From Hyphomicrobiaceae bacterium (GTDB lineage: Bacteria > Pseudomonadota > Alphaproteobacteria > Rhizobiales > Hyphomicrobiaceae): DNA of 7,477 bases. The notes below the pieces were generated by a model. The model ran no database searches. It was not told the origin of the DNA and saw only the letters and a program-made list of their open reading frames with translations. Positions 1-6,741 of this stretch are shown piece after piece (position 1 is the first letter of the stretch; every line of letters begins with the position of its first letter). A program made the position numbers and the translations under genes. The DNA lies in contig JAJFHI010000423.1 in assembly GCA_021775715.1 (NCBI GenBank), positions 1 through 7,477 on the forward strand, read 5' to 3'.

Positions 1-172
1 TTTAAAACAGCGGCAGATATCTCGGGCGCGGGACTGGACTATGCTGGCCTAGTCTGCCGAATTTACTGGCAGACACCGGATGCCGAACCAATATCTGTAG
101 CTGTCGCCGCTCTAATGACGGCAGGGTAATGGCAAGGCCGCTTCTGGCTCACCGACTCACGATGAGCTAGCC
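1..172. other. Upstream stretch without a supportable gene
   Basis: No recognisable coding region lies here. One forward frame is open from the left edge to a TAA at 127-129 (42 codons), but its third-position GC is clearly lower than in the genes downstream and I do not recognise the peptide, so it is not called. In several alphaproteobacteria smpB or an NYN-domain gene sits upstream of rpoZ; neither is visible. The only structure seen is a short hairpin, listed separately. Confidence 0.5.
52..74. repeat. Short inverted repeat (7-bp stem, 9-base loop)
   Basis: GTCTGCC at 52-58 is a perfect inverted repeat of GGCAGAC at 68-74. No T-run follows on either strand, so it does not look like a classical intrinsic terminator. 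It could be the end of an upstream transcript, a protein-binding site, or chance. Confidence 0.35.
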
Positions 173-201
173 TTGAGTTCCGAATGGAACGAGGATATAC
201 A
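173..201 (+). promoter_or_regulatory. Putative sigma70-type promoter for rpoZ
   Basis: TTGAGT at 173-178 matches the -35 consensus at the key TTGA bases. TATACA at 196-201 resembles the -10 box, with an optimal 17-base spacer. Transcription would start near 208, leaving a leader of about 27 bases before the rpoZ ATG at 235. It is probably the promoter of rpoZ and perhaps of rsh behind it. It is inferred from sequence pattern only. Confidence 0.5.
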
Positions 202-234
202 GTCCGGCCTTCCAACAGACAAGGGGTTTGCCAC

Positions 235-609
235 ATGGCGCGCGTCACAGTCGAAGACTGCGTGGAACGCATACCGAACCGGTTCGAGCTGGTGATGCTG
301 GCCGCCCACAGGGCGCGCGAAGTTGCCGCTGGCTCTGGCTTGCAGGTCGAACGGGACAATGACAAGAACCCGGTCGTTGCGCTGCGTGAAATCGCGGAAA
401 TCGACAAAGAGGCCGATCGCCTCCGGAACAGCCTGGTGCATTCGTTACAGCACCAGCCTGACATTGATGAAACTGCCGACGATGAGTTAACATTGCTGAC
501 CACACCCGAAGGTGAGGGTGACAGCACAGGACAACCTGCGCCGGAGGTAGAGCCGATGGGTACTGCAATGCAGGGATTTGAAGACGATCCGGCAGCCAAG
601 GACGACTAG
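235..609 (+). CDS. rpoZ: DNA-directed RNA polymerase subunit omega
   Basis: Omega is the small RNA polymerase subunit that wraps the C-terminus of beta-prime and helps core assembly; in proteobacteria it forms part of a ppGpp site. The 124-residue product begins MARVTVEDC, followed by the IPNRFELV segment and the AAHRAREV helix, the hallmarks of omega. NPVVALREIA near residues 45-54 is the second conserved helix. From about residue 80 the protein becomes an acidic, low-complexity tail rich in Asp, Glu, Pro and Gly, as is common in alphaproteobacteria. The frame is open further upstream (ATG at 184), but the ATG at 235 fits the family N-terminus and has AAGGGG at 221-226, 8 bases ahead. The gene sits directly before rsh, linking polymerase to the alarmone enzyme, which is the usual proteobacterial arrangement. 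Confidence 0.95.
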   Translation: MARVTVEDCVERIPNRFELVMLAAHRAREVAAGSGLQVERDNDKNPVVALREIAEIDKEADRLRNSLVHSLQHQPDIDETADDELTLLTTPEGEGDSTGQPAPEVEPMGTAMQGFEDDPAAKDD

Positions 610-779
610 CCGGGCGCCATAAAGCCGCACGAACCGGGCAGGAAAACGGCGGCCAGGCGCACAATAAAGGGCGAACAAAGCGTTTGGAGCAGGCGCACTT
701 ACTCGACCACCGGCCTCCGGTCTCTCCGGCTGAAGCCGATCCATCAACTGGCCAAGCGGTTCGGCCAAATGGGCCACGT

Positions 780-2924
780 ATGATCCGGCAGTACGAACTG
801 GTGGAGCGCGTTCGCGCCTACGATCCGTCAGCAGACGAGACCGCGCTTAACAAGGCCTACGTCTTTGCCATGCAGGCGCATGGCAGCCAGAAACGGGCCA
901 GCGGCGACCCCTATTTTTCCCATCCCCTTGAAGTCGCGGGCATCCTGACCGGGCTTAAACTGGATGCGGCCTCGATCGTGACCGCGCTGCTGCATGACGT
1001 GGTCGAGGATACCGAATACACGCTGCACGACATAGAAACGCTGTTCGGCCCGGAAATCCGCCGGCTGGTCGATGGCGTGACCAAGCTCAGCCGGATCGAA
1101 CTGCAATCTGACCACACCAAGCAGGCGGAGAATTTCCGCAAGCTGGTGATTGCGATGTCAGAGGACATCCGGGTGCTATTGGTCAAGCTGGCCGACCGGC
1201 TGCACAACATGCGCACGCTGCACCACATTCCCGCGGATGATAAGCGGCGGCGCATCGCGCGGGAAACGATGGACATCTTCGTTCCGCTGGCCGAGCGCAT
1301 CGGGCTCAATTCGATCAAGGCCGAGCTCGAAGATCTGGCCTTTGCCGAACTCAACCCGGACGGTCGCGAGTCCGTGGTTGCACGCCTGAAATACCTCAAC
1401 GATGAATCCGGCAGCACCACCGTCCAGGCAATCATCGACGAATTGACCCGGGTGCTGAAGGAACACGGCATCACGTCCGAGGTTTCAGGCCGCGAAAAGA
1501 CGCCCTATTCAATCTGGCGCAAGATGCAGCGCAAGAATATCGGGTTCGAACAACTCAGCGACATCATGGCCTTTCGGGTGGCGACCGACACGGTTGCCGA
1601 CAGCTATCAGGCGCTCGGCATAATCCACAGCGCCTACTCGGTCGTTCCCGGCCGGTTCAAGGACTATATCTCGACGCCGAAGCCGAACGGCTACCGCTCG
1701 ATCCACACCGGAGTGATCGGGCCGCAGAAGCAACGGATCGAGATTCAGATCCGTACCGTCCAGATGCACGAGGAAGCCGAGCGCGGTGTGGCGGCACACT
1801 GGCAATACAAGCAAGGCGATCTACCCGACGGCAAGCGTTATCGCTGGTTGCAGGACTTCCTCGAAATCCTGGAACAGGCGGCCAGCCCGGAGGATTTCCT
1901 CGAGCACACAAAATTGGAAATGTACTCCGACCGGGTGTTCTGCTTCACGCCCAAGGGCGACCTGATCGACCTGCCGCGCGGCGCCACCCCGGTCGACCTC
2001 GCCTATGCCGTCCATTCCGAAGTCGGCGATCATTGCACCGGGGCCAAGATCAACGGCCGGCTGATGCCCCTGCGCACAGCCTTGACCAACGGCGACCAGG
2101 TCGAGATCACCACCAACAAGTCGCAGACCCCATCGCCGACCTGGGAACGCTTCGTCGTAACCGGCAAGGCGCGCGCGCGCATCCGCCGCTACATCAGGAC
2201 GCAGAAGCGCGAGGAATATATCGACCTGGGCCGGACCATTCTGCAGCGAACTTTCCGCCAGGAAGGCCATGCTCTGTCCGAAAAGCTGCTGTCGCGCGCC
2301 CATCAGCTTTGCCGGGTCGAGACCACCGACGATTTGTACGCGGTTGTCGGAGAGGGCCTGCAATCGGCCACCGAAGTGCTGCACGCAGTGTTCCCGGAGT
2401 TGATTCATCCGCAGAAGCCGCGAGAAAAACCCATCGGCCAGAGCTCGGGGAGCCGCAACGACATCGTCGACCGCGGCGTGCCGATCGGCGGACTGATTCC
2501 CGGGCTGGCGGTGCATTTCGCCCGCTGCTGTCATCCGCTGCCCGGCGACCGGATTCGCGGCATCGTTACCACCGGCAAGGGCGTCACCATCCATACCGAG
2601 GATTGCGTCACGCTGGAGCGTTTTGCCGATACGCCCGAACGCTTCCTCGACGTCTACTGGACCCCGAACGGCTCCGGCCACAATCCCTTTGTCGGCCGCC
2701 TGCACGTCACCATCGACAACCTGCCGGGCAGCCTGGGGACCTTGACCACCATCATCGCCAAGAACGACGGCAACATCACCAATCTGAAGATTACCAACCG
2801 ATCGATCGACTTTTTCGACATGCTTGTCGATATCGAGGTCCACGACACCAGCCACCTGAATGAGGTGATTGCCGACCTGCGCTCGAACAAGGTGATTGGC
2901 ATCGTCGAACGGCAGCAGGGCTGA
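780..2924 (+). CDS. rsh: Bifunctional (p)ppGpp synthetase/hydrolase (RelA/SpoT homologue)
   Basis: This enzyme makes and degrades the stringent-response alarmone (p)ppGpp in the cytoplasm. The 714-residue product has the full long-RSH layout. The N-terminal HD hydrolase carries FSHPLEV (about 46-52), HDVVEDT (72-78) and KLADRLHNMR (136-145), so the hydrolase metal ligands are intact. The synthetase carries GREKTPYSIWRKM (237-249), RFKDYISTPKPNGYRSIH (292-309) and EIQIRT (321-326). The RFKD form, in place of the EXDD of monofunctional RelA, is the version known from bifunctional enzymes. A TGS domain follows at about 384-426, then a zinc-finger-like CCHPLPGD (583-590) and a C-terminal ACT domain (about 638-714). 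The ATG at 780 gives the family N-terminus MIRQYELVERV. A TTG at 684 (AAAGGG at 666-671) would add 32 residues unlike the family, so I prefer 780 although its Shine-Dalgarno is weak. The stop lies 20 bases before acpS. Both activities are likely functional. Confidence 0.95.
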   Translation: MIRQYELVERVRAYDPSADETALNKAYVFAMQAHGSQKRASGDPYFSHPLEVAGILTGLKLDAASIVTALLHDVVEDTEYTLHDIETLFGPEIRRLVDGVTKLSRIELQSDHTKQAENFRKLVIAMSEDIRVLLVKLADRLHNMRTLHHIPADDKRRRIARETMDIFVPLAERIGLNSIKAELEDLAFAELNPDGRESVVARLKYLNDESGSTTVQAIIDELTRVLKEHGITSEVSGREKTPYSIWRKMQRKNIGFEQLSDIMAFRVATDTVADSYQALGIIHSAYSVVPGRFKDYISTPKPNGYRSIHTGVIGPQKQRIEIQIRTVQMHEEAERGVAAHWQYKQGDLPDGKRYRWLQDFLEILEQAASPEDFLEHTKLEMYSDRVFCFTPKGDLIDLPRGATPVDLAYAVHSEVGDHCTGAKINGRLMPLRTALTNGDQVEITTNKSQTPSPTWERFVVTGKARARIRRYIRTQKREEYIDLGRTILQRTFRQEGHALSEKLLSRAHQLCRVETTDDLYAVVGEGLQSATEVLHAVFPELIHPQKPREKPIGQSSGSRNDIVDRGVPIGGLIPGLAVHFARCCHPLPGDRIRGIVTTGKGVTIHTEDCVTLERFADTPERFLDVYWTPNGSGHNPFVGRLHVTIDNLPGSLGTLTTIIAKNDGNITNLKITNRSIDFFDMLVDIEVHDTSHLNEVIADLRSNKVIGIVERQQG

Positions 2925-2944
2925 GCACGGCCATTGTATCCTCC

Positions 2945-3349
2945 ATGATCATCGGAATCGGCATCGACATCATCGATATCCGCCGGGTCGAGCGCACCCT
3001 GGAGCGATTTGGCGACCGCTTCACCCAGCGCTGTTATACCGAGATCGAGCAGGCGAAGTCCGACCGCCGGGCGCGCCGCGCCGAAAGCTATGCCAAGCGC
3101 TATGCCGCCAAGGAGGCCTGCGCCAAGGCTCTGGGCACCGGGCTCAGACTGGGTGTCTACTGGCGCGACATGGGCGTGGTGAATCTGCCGACCGGCCAGC
3201 CGACCCTGGCGCTGACGGGGGGCGCCGCCGCACGGCTCGCCACATTGACTCCGGACGGGCATCGCGCCGAAATCGCATTGACAATCACCGACGAATTCCC
3301 TCTGGCCCAGGCCATGGTCATCATCACCGCCGTGGCGGAGCCCGGTTGA
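2945..3349 (+). CDS. acpS: Holo-[acyl-carrier-protein] synthase
   Basis: AcpS transfers 4'-phosphopantetheine from coenzyme A to a serine of apo-acyl carrier protein, switching on fatty-acid synthesis. The 134-residue product has both family signatures. The N-terminal MIIGIGIDIIDIRR holds the Mg-binding Asp8. KRYAAKEACAKALGTG (about 51-66) holds the second acidic ligand, Glu57. The C-terminus ends in the core strand around AQAMVIITAV. Length is normal for the family. The ATG at 2945 gives the standard N-terminus but has no clear Shine-Dalgarno, so translation may depend on ribosomes ending on rsh 20 bases upstream. In many alphaproteobacteria pyrE or pdxJ lies between rsh and acpS; here they are adjacent. 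Neighbouring lepB and era fit the usual cluster. Confidence 0.95.
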   Translation: MIIGIGIDIIDIRRVERTLERFGDRFTQRCYTEIEQAKSDRRARRAESYAKRYAAKEACAKALGTGLRLGVYWRDMGVVNLPTGQPTLALTGGAAARLATLTPDGHRAEIALTITDEFPLAQAMVIITAVAEPG

Positions 3350-3365
3350 ACGGGTTGATAACAAC

Positions 3366-3394
3366 TTGCACCGCCACGGTCCGGCGTATATGTC
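3366..3394 (+). promoter_or_regulatory. Weak putative promoter ahead of lepB
   Basis: The 103-base gap between acpS and lepB is the widest inside the acpS-era run. It contains TTGCAC at 3366-3371 and, after 17 bases, TATGTC at 3389-3394 (an overlapping TATATG at 3387 gives a 15-base spacer). This could be an internal promoter for lepB-rnc-era. The -10 match is modest. Confidence 0.25.
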
Positions 3395-3440
3395 GTTGCC
3401 GTTGCTCGGGCCGTCCGTGAGCTTTTAGCCGGCAGCCGAT

Positions 3441-3455
3441 AGGGGACTGACCATT
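3441..3455 (+). promoter_or_regulatory. Ribosome binding site that points to an ATT start for lepB
   Basis: AGGGGA at 3441-3446 is a strong Shine-Dalgarno sequence. Six bases later, at 3453-3455, is ATT, in frame with lepB. The frame has no ATG, GTG or TTG between its upstream stop (TAG at 3426-3428) and the GTG at 3528, which lies inside the membrane helix. The placement therefore marks ATT as the initiation codon, or as a former ATG. Confidence 0.6.
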
Positions 3456-4205
3456 TCATCCATTACCAAAAAAGCCAAAGCCAAGCGCTCTGGGCTCGGC
3501 GAGACAATCCGCACGATCGTCTATGCGGTGCTGATCGCCCTGGTCGTGCGCACGGTGGCATTTGAACCGTTCAACATCCCGAGCGGTTCAATGATCCCCT
3601 CGCTGCTGGTTGGCGATTACCTGTTCGTCTCCAAATACAGCTATGGCTACAGCCGTTATTCGCTGCCGTTCTCGCCGGATATCATCGATGGGCGGATCAT
3701 GGGCTCCGAACCCGAGCGCGGCGACATCGTGGTGTTCAAGCTGCCGAGCAATACCGACATCGACTATATCAAGCGTGTCACCGGCCTGCCCGGCGACCGG
3801 ATCCAGATGATCGGCGGCATCCTGCATATCAATGGCGTGCCCGTTGAACGCGAGCTGATCGGCCCGTCGTCCTACGAGGATACCCACGGCAACACCGTTG
3901 AAGTGACTGAGTATATCGAGACCCTGCCGAACGGGGTCAGCCACCCGATTTACGAGTTCTCTGACAGTAACCGCCTGGACAACACCCAGGAATGGGTCGT
4001 TCCGGAAGGCCATTTCTTCGCCATGGGCGACAACCGCGACAACTCGCTGGACAGCCGCGCCAATGTCGGTTTCGTGCCCTTCGTGAACCTGGTCGGGCGG
4101 GCAGAATTCATATTCTACTCGACAGATGGCTCGGCAAATATCTGGGAGATCTGGAAATGGCCGTCGGCGACGCGCTGGAGCCGGCTGTTCGACGGAATCA
4201 GGTGA
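3453..4205 (+). CDS. lepB: Signal peptidase I
   Basis: Type I signal peptidase removes signal peptides from exported proteins at the outer face of the inner membrane by a Ser/Lys dyad. Counting from the ATT at 3453 the product is 250 residues. It has a short basic cytoplasmic start (KKAKAKR), a GLGETIR segment seen before the helix in alphaproteobacterial LepB, and one membrane helix (about 19-37). PSGSM follows with nucleophile Ser46. DYIKR carries the general base Lys107, followed by GLPGD. The conserved box GHFFAMGDNRDNSLDSR lies at about 186-202, and the WKWP-containing C-terminus is family-typical. The first conventional start, GTG at 3528, would remove the basic start and cut into the helix, so I place the start at 3453 behind AGGGGA. 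The stop overlaps rnc by 4 bases. All catalytic residues are present; only the start codon is uncertain. Confidence 0.92.
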   Translation: MSSITKKAKAKRSGLGETIRTIVYAVLIALVVRTVAFEPFNIPSGSMIPSLLVGDYLFVSKYSYGYSRYSLPFSPDIIDGRIMGSEPERGDIVVFKLPSNTDIDYIKRVTGLPGDRIQMIGGILHINGVPVERELIGPSSYEDTHGNTVEVTEYIETLPNGVSHPIYEFSDSNRLDNTQEWVVPEGHFFAMGDNRDNSLDSRANVGFVPFVNLVGRAEFIFYSTDGSANIWEIWKWPSATRWSRLFDGIR

Positions 4206-4921
4206 GCGCCACCGATACGGCGACCGCGGAGACCGAACGCCTGAATTCGGCCTTCGGCCATAGCTTCAGCGACCGTGCCCTGATCACGGCGGCCTTGACC
4301 CATGTCAGCCTGAAACCGAGCGGTCAGGCGTCGGCCTACCAGCGGCTGGAATTCCTCGGCGACCGGGTGCTAGGCGTGATCATTGCCGATATGCTCTATC
4401 ACCGTTTCCCCGACGAGGCCGAGGGCGCCATGGCGAAGCGGCATGCGGCACTAGTACGGCGTGAGGCATTGGCCGACGTCGCCATTCGCATCGACCTGAG
4501 CACCTTCATCAGGGTTGCCAGCCCGGATGCGAACCAGGACCTGCTCGACAATCCCGGCGTTCTTGCCGACTGCTGCGAAGCCGTAATCGGCGCGCTCTAT
4601 CTCGATGGCGGCCTGGTCGTGGCGCGCGACTTCGTGGCGGCGCATTGGGAATCGATGCTTGAGGCCACGCCGATCCCGCCCAGAGACCCAAAGACTGCGC
4701 TGCAGGAATGGGCGCAAGGACGGGGAAAGCCGTTGCCGGACTATCAGGAAATCGAACGCTCCGGTCCGGACCACGCCCCGCTATTCGTGGTCGAAGTCAG
4801 TGTCGACGGACTACCGCCGCAGCGTGGAGAAGGCCCGTCCAAGCGGGTCGCCACCCGCATCGCTGCCGAACACATGCTTGCTCTCGCCGAGCCAGAAGAA
4901 AACGGAACCACCGGGTCATGA
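4202..4921 (+). CDS. rnc: Ribonuclease III
   Basis: RNase III is a Mg-dependent double-strand-specific endoribonuclease that processes rRNA precursors and structured mRNAs. The 239-residue product has the signature RLEFLGDRVLG (about 48-58) with Glu50 and Asp54. The second acidic pair, Asp123 and Glu126, lies in LADCCEAVIGALYLDGG. A C-terminal double-stranded RNA-binding domain (about 162-229) starts at DPKTALQEW and ends with GPSKRVATRIAAEHML. The catalytic set is complete. I chose the GTG at 4202, which overlaps the lepB TGA as GTGA and leaves about 15 residues before the first conserved helix. An ATG at 4157 with GGGAG at 4144-4148 would add 15 residues but reuses LepB-coding sequence. The stop overlaps era as ATGA. 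Coupling with lepB and era is the usual arrangement. Confidence 0.95.
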   Translation: MSATDTATAETERLNSAFGHSFSDRALITAALTHVSLKPSGQASAYQRLEFLGDRVLGVIIADMLYHRFPDEAEGAMAKRHAALVRREALADVAIRIDLSTFIRVASPDANQDLLDNPGVLADCCEAVIGALYLDGGLVVARDFVAAHWESMLEATPIPPRDPKTALQEWAQGRGKPLPDYQEIERSGPDHAPLFVVEVSVDGLPPQRGEGPSKRVATRIAAEHMLALAEPEENGTTGS

Positions 4922-5823
4922 CCGCGCCTGAACAGCCGCAACGCTGCGGCTTCGTCGCACTGATCGGCGCGCCGAACGCCGGCAAATCGACCCTGATCAA
5001 CAGGCTGGTCGGGGCCAAGGTCTCGATCGTTACGCCCAAGGTGCAGACCACCCGCAGCCAGTTGCGCGGTGTCACCATTGTCGGAACGGCGCAGATCATA
5101 TTTATCGACACACCGGGCATCTTCGCGCCCAAACGCCGCCTGGACCGGGCCATGGTCGCCGCTGCCTGGAACGGCGCACAGGACGCGGACCTGGTCGTGC
5201 TTATGATCGATGCCCGACGGATCACCAACGAGGATACCGCGATCATCGCGCGCCTGCGTGAAGTCGGTCGCGCCGCCATCCTGGTGCTGAACAAGATTGA
5301 CCTGATGAAGCCCGCGGCCTTGTTGGAGCGGTCGTCCGCCCTGAATGACCAAGGCGACTTCACCGAAACCTTCATGATCTCAGCGGAAACCGGCGATGGC
5401 GTCGAAGACCTGAAAACATATCTGGCGGCCCAGATGCCGGAAGGCGTCTGGCACTATCCAGAGGACCAGCTATCCGATCTGTCGGAACGCCTGATGGCGG
5501 CGGAAATCACCCGCGAGAAGCTGTTCATGCGCCTGCGCCAGGAGCTGCCCTACGCCCTGACGGTGGAAACCGACGCCTGGACGGACTTCCGGGATGGCAG
5601 CGTGCGCATCGACCAGACCATCTATGTCGCGCGGGACGGCCATCGCGGTATTATTCTTGGCAAGCAAGGCAGCGGCATCCAACCCGTCCGCGAGGCCGCA
5701 CAAAGAGAACTGGAGGCCGAGCTCGGCCGCAAGGTCCACCTGTTCTTGTTCGTGAAGGTCCGCAAGAACTGGCTCGACGACCCCGAACGATATTCGGCCT
5801 GGGGCCTCGACTTCAATGCCTGA
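4918..5823 (+). CDS. era: GTPase Era
   Basis: Era is an essential GTPase that binds the 3' end of 16S rRNA and helps 30S subunit maturation. The 301-residue product carries all G motifs: GAPNAGKS (17-24), KVQTTR (41-46, switch I), DTPG (64-67), NKID (125-128) and SAET (155-158). The C-terminal KH domain (about 200-285) has GIILGKQGSG around 244-253 with its GKQG loop. Length is normal for Era. The start is the ATG at 4918, overlapping the rnc stop as ATGA, so translation is probably coupled. A longer upstream open frame exists but only reads rnc out of frame. recO, often the next gene, does not follow. Era acts on the same rRNA that RNase III processes. Confidence 0.97.
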   Translation: MTAPEQPQRCGFVALIGAPNAGKSTLINRLVGAKVSIVTPKVQTTRSQLRGVTIVGTAQIIFIDTPGIFAPKRRLDRAMVAAAWNGAQDADLVVLMIDARRITNEDTAIIARLREVGRAAILVLNKIDLMKPAALLERSSALNDQGDFTETFMISAETGDGVEDLKTYLAAQMPEGVWHYPEDQLSDLSERLMAAEITREKLFMRLRQELPYALTVETDAWTDFRDGSVRIDQTIYVARDGHRGIILGKQGSGIQPVREAAQRELEAELGRKVHLFLFVKVRKNWLDDPERYSAWGLDFNA

Positions 5824-5850
5824 GCGTTCAGGGGCAGTGCCGCGATCAAT

Positions 5851-5885
5851 CGACGACACACATAATCAACCCTGTGTGAAAGTCG
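5851..5885. repeat. Imperfect hairpin after era
   Basis: CGAC (5851-5854) pairs with GTCG (5882-5885), and CACACA (5857-5862) pairs with TGTGTG (5873-5878). A small internal loop (GA opposite AAA) separates the stems, and the apical loop is 10 bases. It begins 28 bases after the era stop. No T-run follows, so it is not a textbook terminator; it might protect the 3' end of the operon mRNA. Confidence 0.35.
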
Positions 5886-5913
5886 CTGACACCGTAGCCT
5901 GCTGATCTACAGT
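5886..5913 (+). promoter_or_regulatory. Weak putative promoter before the chimeric gene
   Basis: CTGACA at 5886-5891 matches five of six -35 consensus bases. TACAGT at 5908-5913, 16 bases on, matches four of six -10 bases. It would transcribe the reading frame beginning at 5974. This is pattern-based only. Confidence 0.25.
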
Positions 5914-5973
5914 CCTGGTCCGGGAAAACGGGACGCCCAAATCTCCGCATCACATTTGGCGAGCAGGATGACC

Positions 5974-6741
5974 ATGAATAGCAGAAGGCCGTTCCGTAGC
6001 ACCGCAGCTGCGCTGCTGGTCAGTGGCGCACTTATCCCCGTACAGGCGGCAGCGCAATCCTCGCCCCCGGTTTTTGCGGACTGGACAGCAGTCGTCGAGG
6101 CCGCCCAGGGAACCAAGGTCTATTTCAACGCCTGGGCCGGCGATGCGAAGATCAACGCCTATCTCGAGTGGGTTGCCGCCGAAGTCCTTGACCTGGCGGA
6201 GATCGAACTGATCCACGTCAAGGTCACCGACACAGCCGAGGTGGTTGCCAGGATCGACGCCGAGCAGGGGGCTGGCCGGACCGAGGGCGGCAGCGTGGAT
6301 CTGATCTGGATCAATGGCGAAAATTTCGCCGCGATGAAGGCACGCGGGCAGGGCGTCATCATCAACGTCACCGGCCTGGCGGCCGAACGCACCGATGCCG
6401 GCTATATCGCCGGCAGTGCCGGCAACGCCGGGCTCAACGCCTTCACCCGCACGCTCGGCAGCCGCAGCCTGGGCGACGGCATTCGGGTGCTTGCGGTCAG
6501 CCCCGGTGCGGTCGCGACCGAACGCCTGGTGGGCCTGATGCGGACCCGCGCCGAAGCCGAGTTCGGCGACCCCGAGCGCTGGCAGGGCTACCTTGCCAAC
6601 TTGCCCCTGAGCCGGGCCGCGGCGGTAATCGAGGTCGCCGACGTCGTCACTTTCCTGGCCTCCGGGCGGGCCGCCTACATGAGCGGCAGCGTGGTGACGG
6701 TCGACGGTGGGCACGGCGCCAACATGGGCAGCTTCACCTGA
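5974..6741 (+). CDS. Chimeric ORF: substrate-binding protein N-terminus joined to SDR C-terminus
   Basis: The 255-residue product combines halves of two unrelated families. Residues 1-27 form a Sec signal peptide (RR-containing start, hydrophobic core, cleavage likely after AAA). Residues about 36-120 match the N-terminal lobe of YnjB-like ABC transporter substrate-binding proteins: YFNAWAGDAKINAYLEW, then RTEGGSVDLIWINGENF. From AMKARGQG (about 120-127) onward it reads as the C-terminal half of a short-chain dehydrogenase/reductase: GVIINVTG, YIAGSAGNAGLNAFTRTL, GIRVLAVSPGAVATERLV, EVADVVTFLAS and YMSGSVVTVDGG. The SDR glycine-rich cofactor loop and NNAG motif are missing, as are the second lobe of the binding protein and any permease or ATPase gene. 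Activity as either protein is unlikely. The ATG at 5974 is preferred (AGGA at 5965-5968); a TTG at 5956 and an ATG at 5968 are alternatives. It is probably a deletion-born fusion or pseudogene; an assembly join is possible. Confidence 0.75.
   Translation: MNSRRPFRSTAAALLVSGALIPVQAAAQSSPPVFADWTAVVEAAQGTKVYFNAWAGDAKINAYLEWVAAEVLDLAEIELIHVKVTDTAEVVARIDAEQGAGRTEGGSVDLIWINGENFAAMKARGQGVIINVTGLAAERTDAGYIAGSAGNAGLNAFTRTLGSRSLGDGIRVLAVSPGAVATERLVGLMRTRAEAEFGDPERWQGYLANLPLSRAAAVIEVADVVTFLASGRAAYMSGSVVTVDGGHGANMGSFT
6334..6348 (+). other. Probable fusion junction between the two gene halves
   Basis: These 15 bases encode Met-Lys-Ala-Arg-Gly. The segment fits both parents: binding proteins of this family often continue from NGENF into an A-M-K stretch, and SDR proteins commonly have MKARG just before the strand that leads to the catalytic region. 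Sequence to the left is binding-protein-like and to the right SDR-like, with the frame kept. A shared short sequence is the likely crossover point. Confidence 0.6.

Noticed and set aside
1..129. Forward frame open from the left edge to TAA at 127-129
   Set aside because: It has only 42 codons, weak third-position GC and no recognisable C-terminus, so it may be chance.
63..664. Long reverse-strand open frames (178 and 139 codons) opposite rpoZ
   Set aside because: They are antisense to a clear rpoZ, their peptides are rich in Ser, Arg and Pro with no recognisable domain, and such shadows are expected in GC-rich DNA.
1821..2855. 344-codon reverse-strand open frame inside rsh
   Set aside because: It lies wholly within the conserved TGS-to-ACT coding sequence, and its peptide looks like the usual antisense mirror of a GC-rich gene.
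2033..2863. 276-codon forward open frame overlapping rsh in another frame
   Set aside because: The peptide is dominated by Arg, His, Pro and Ala with no domain; it is a frame shadow of rsh.
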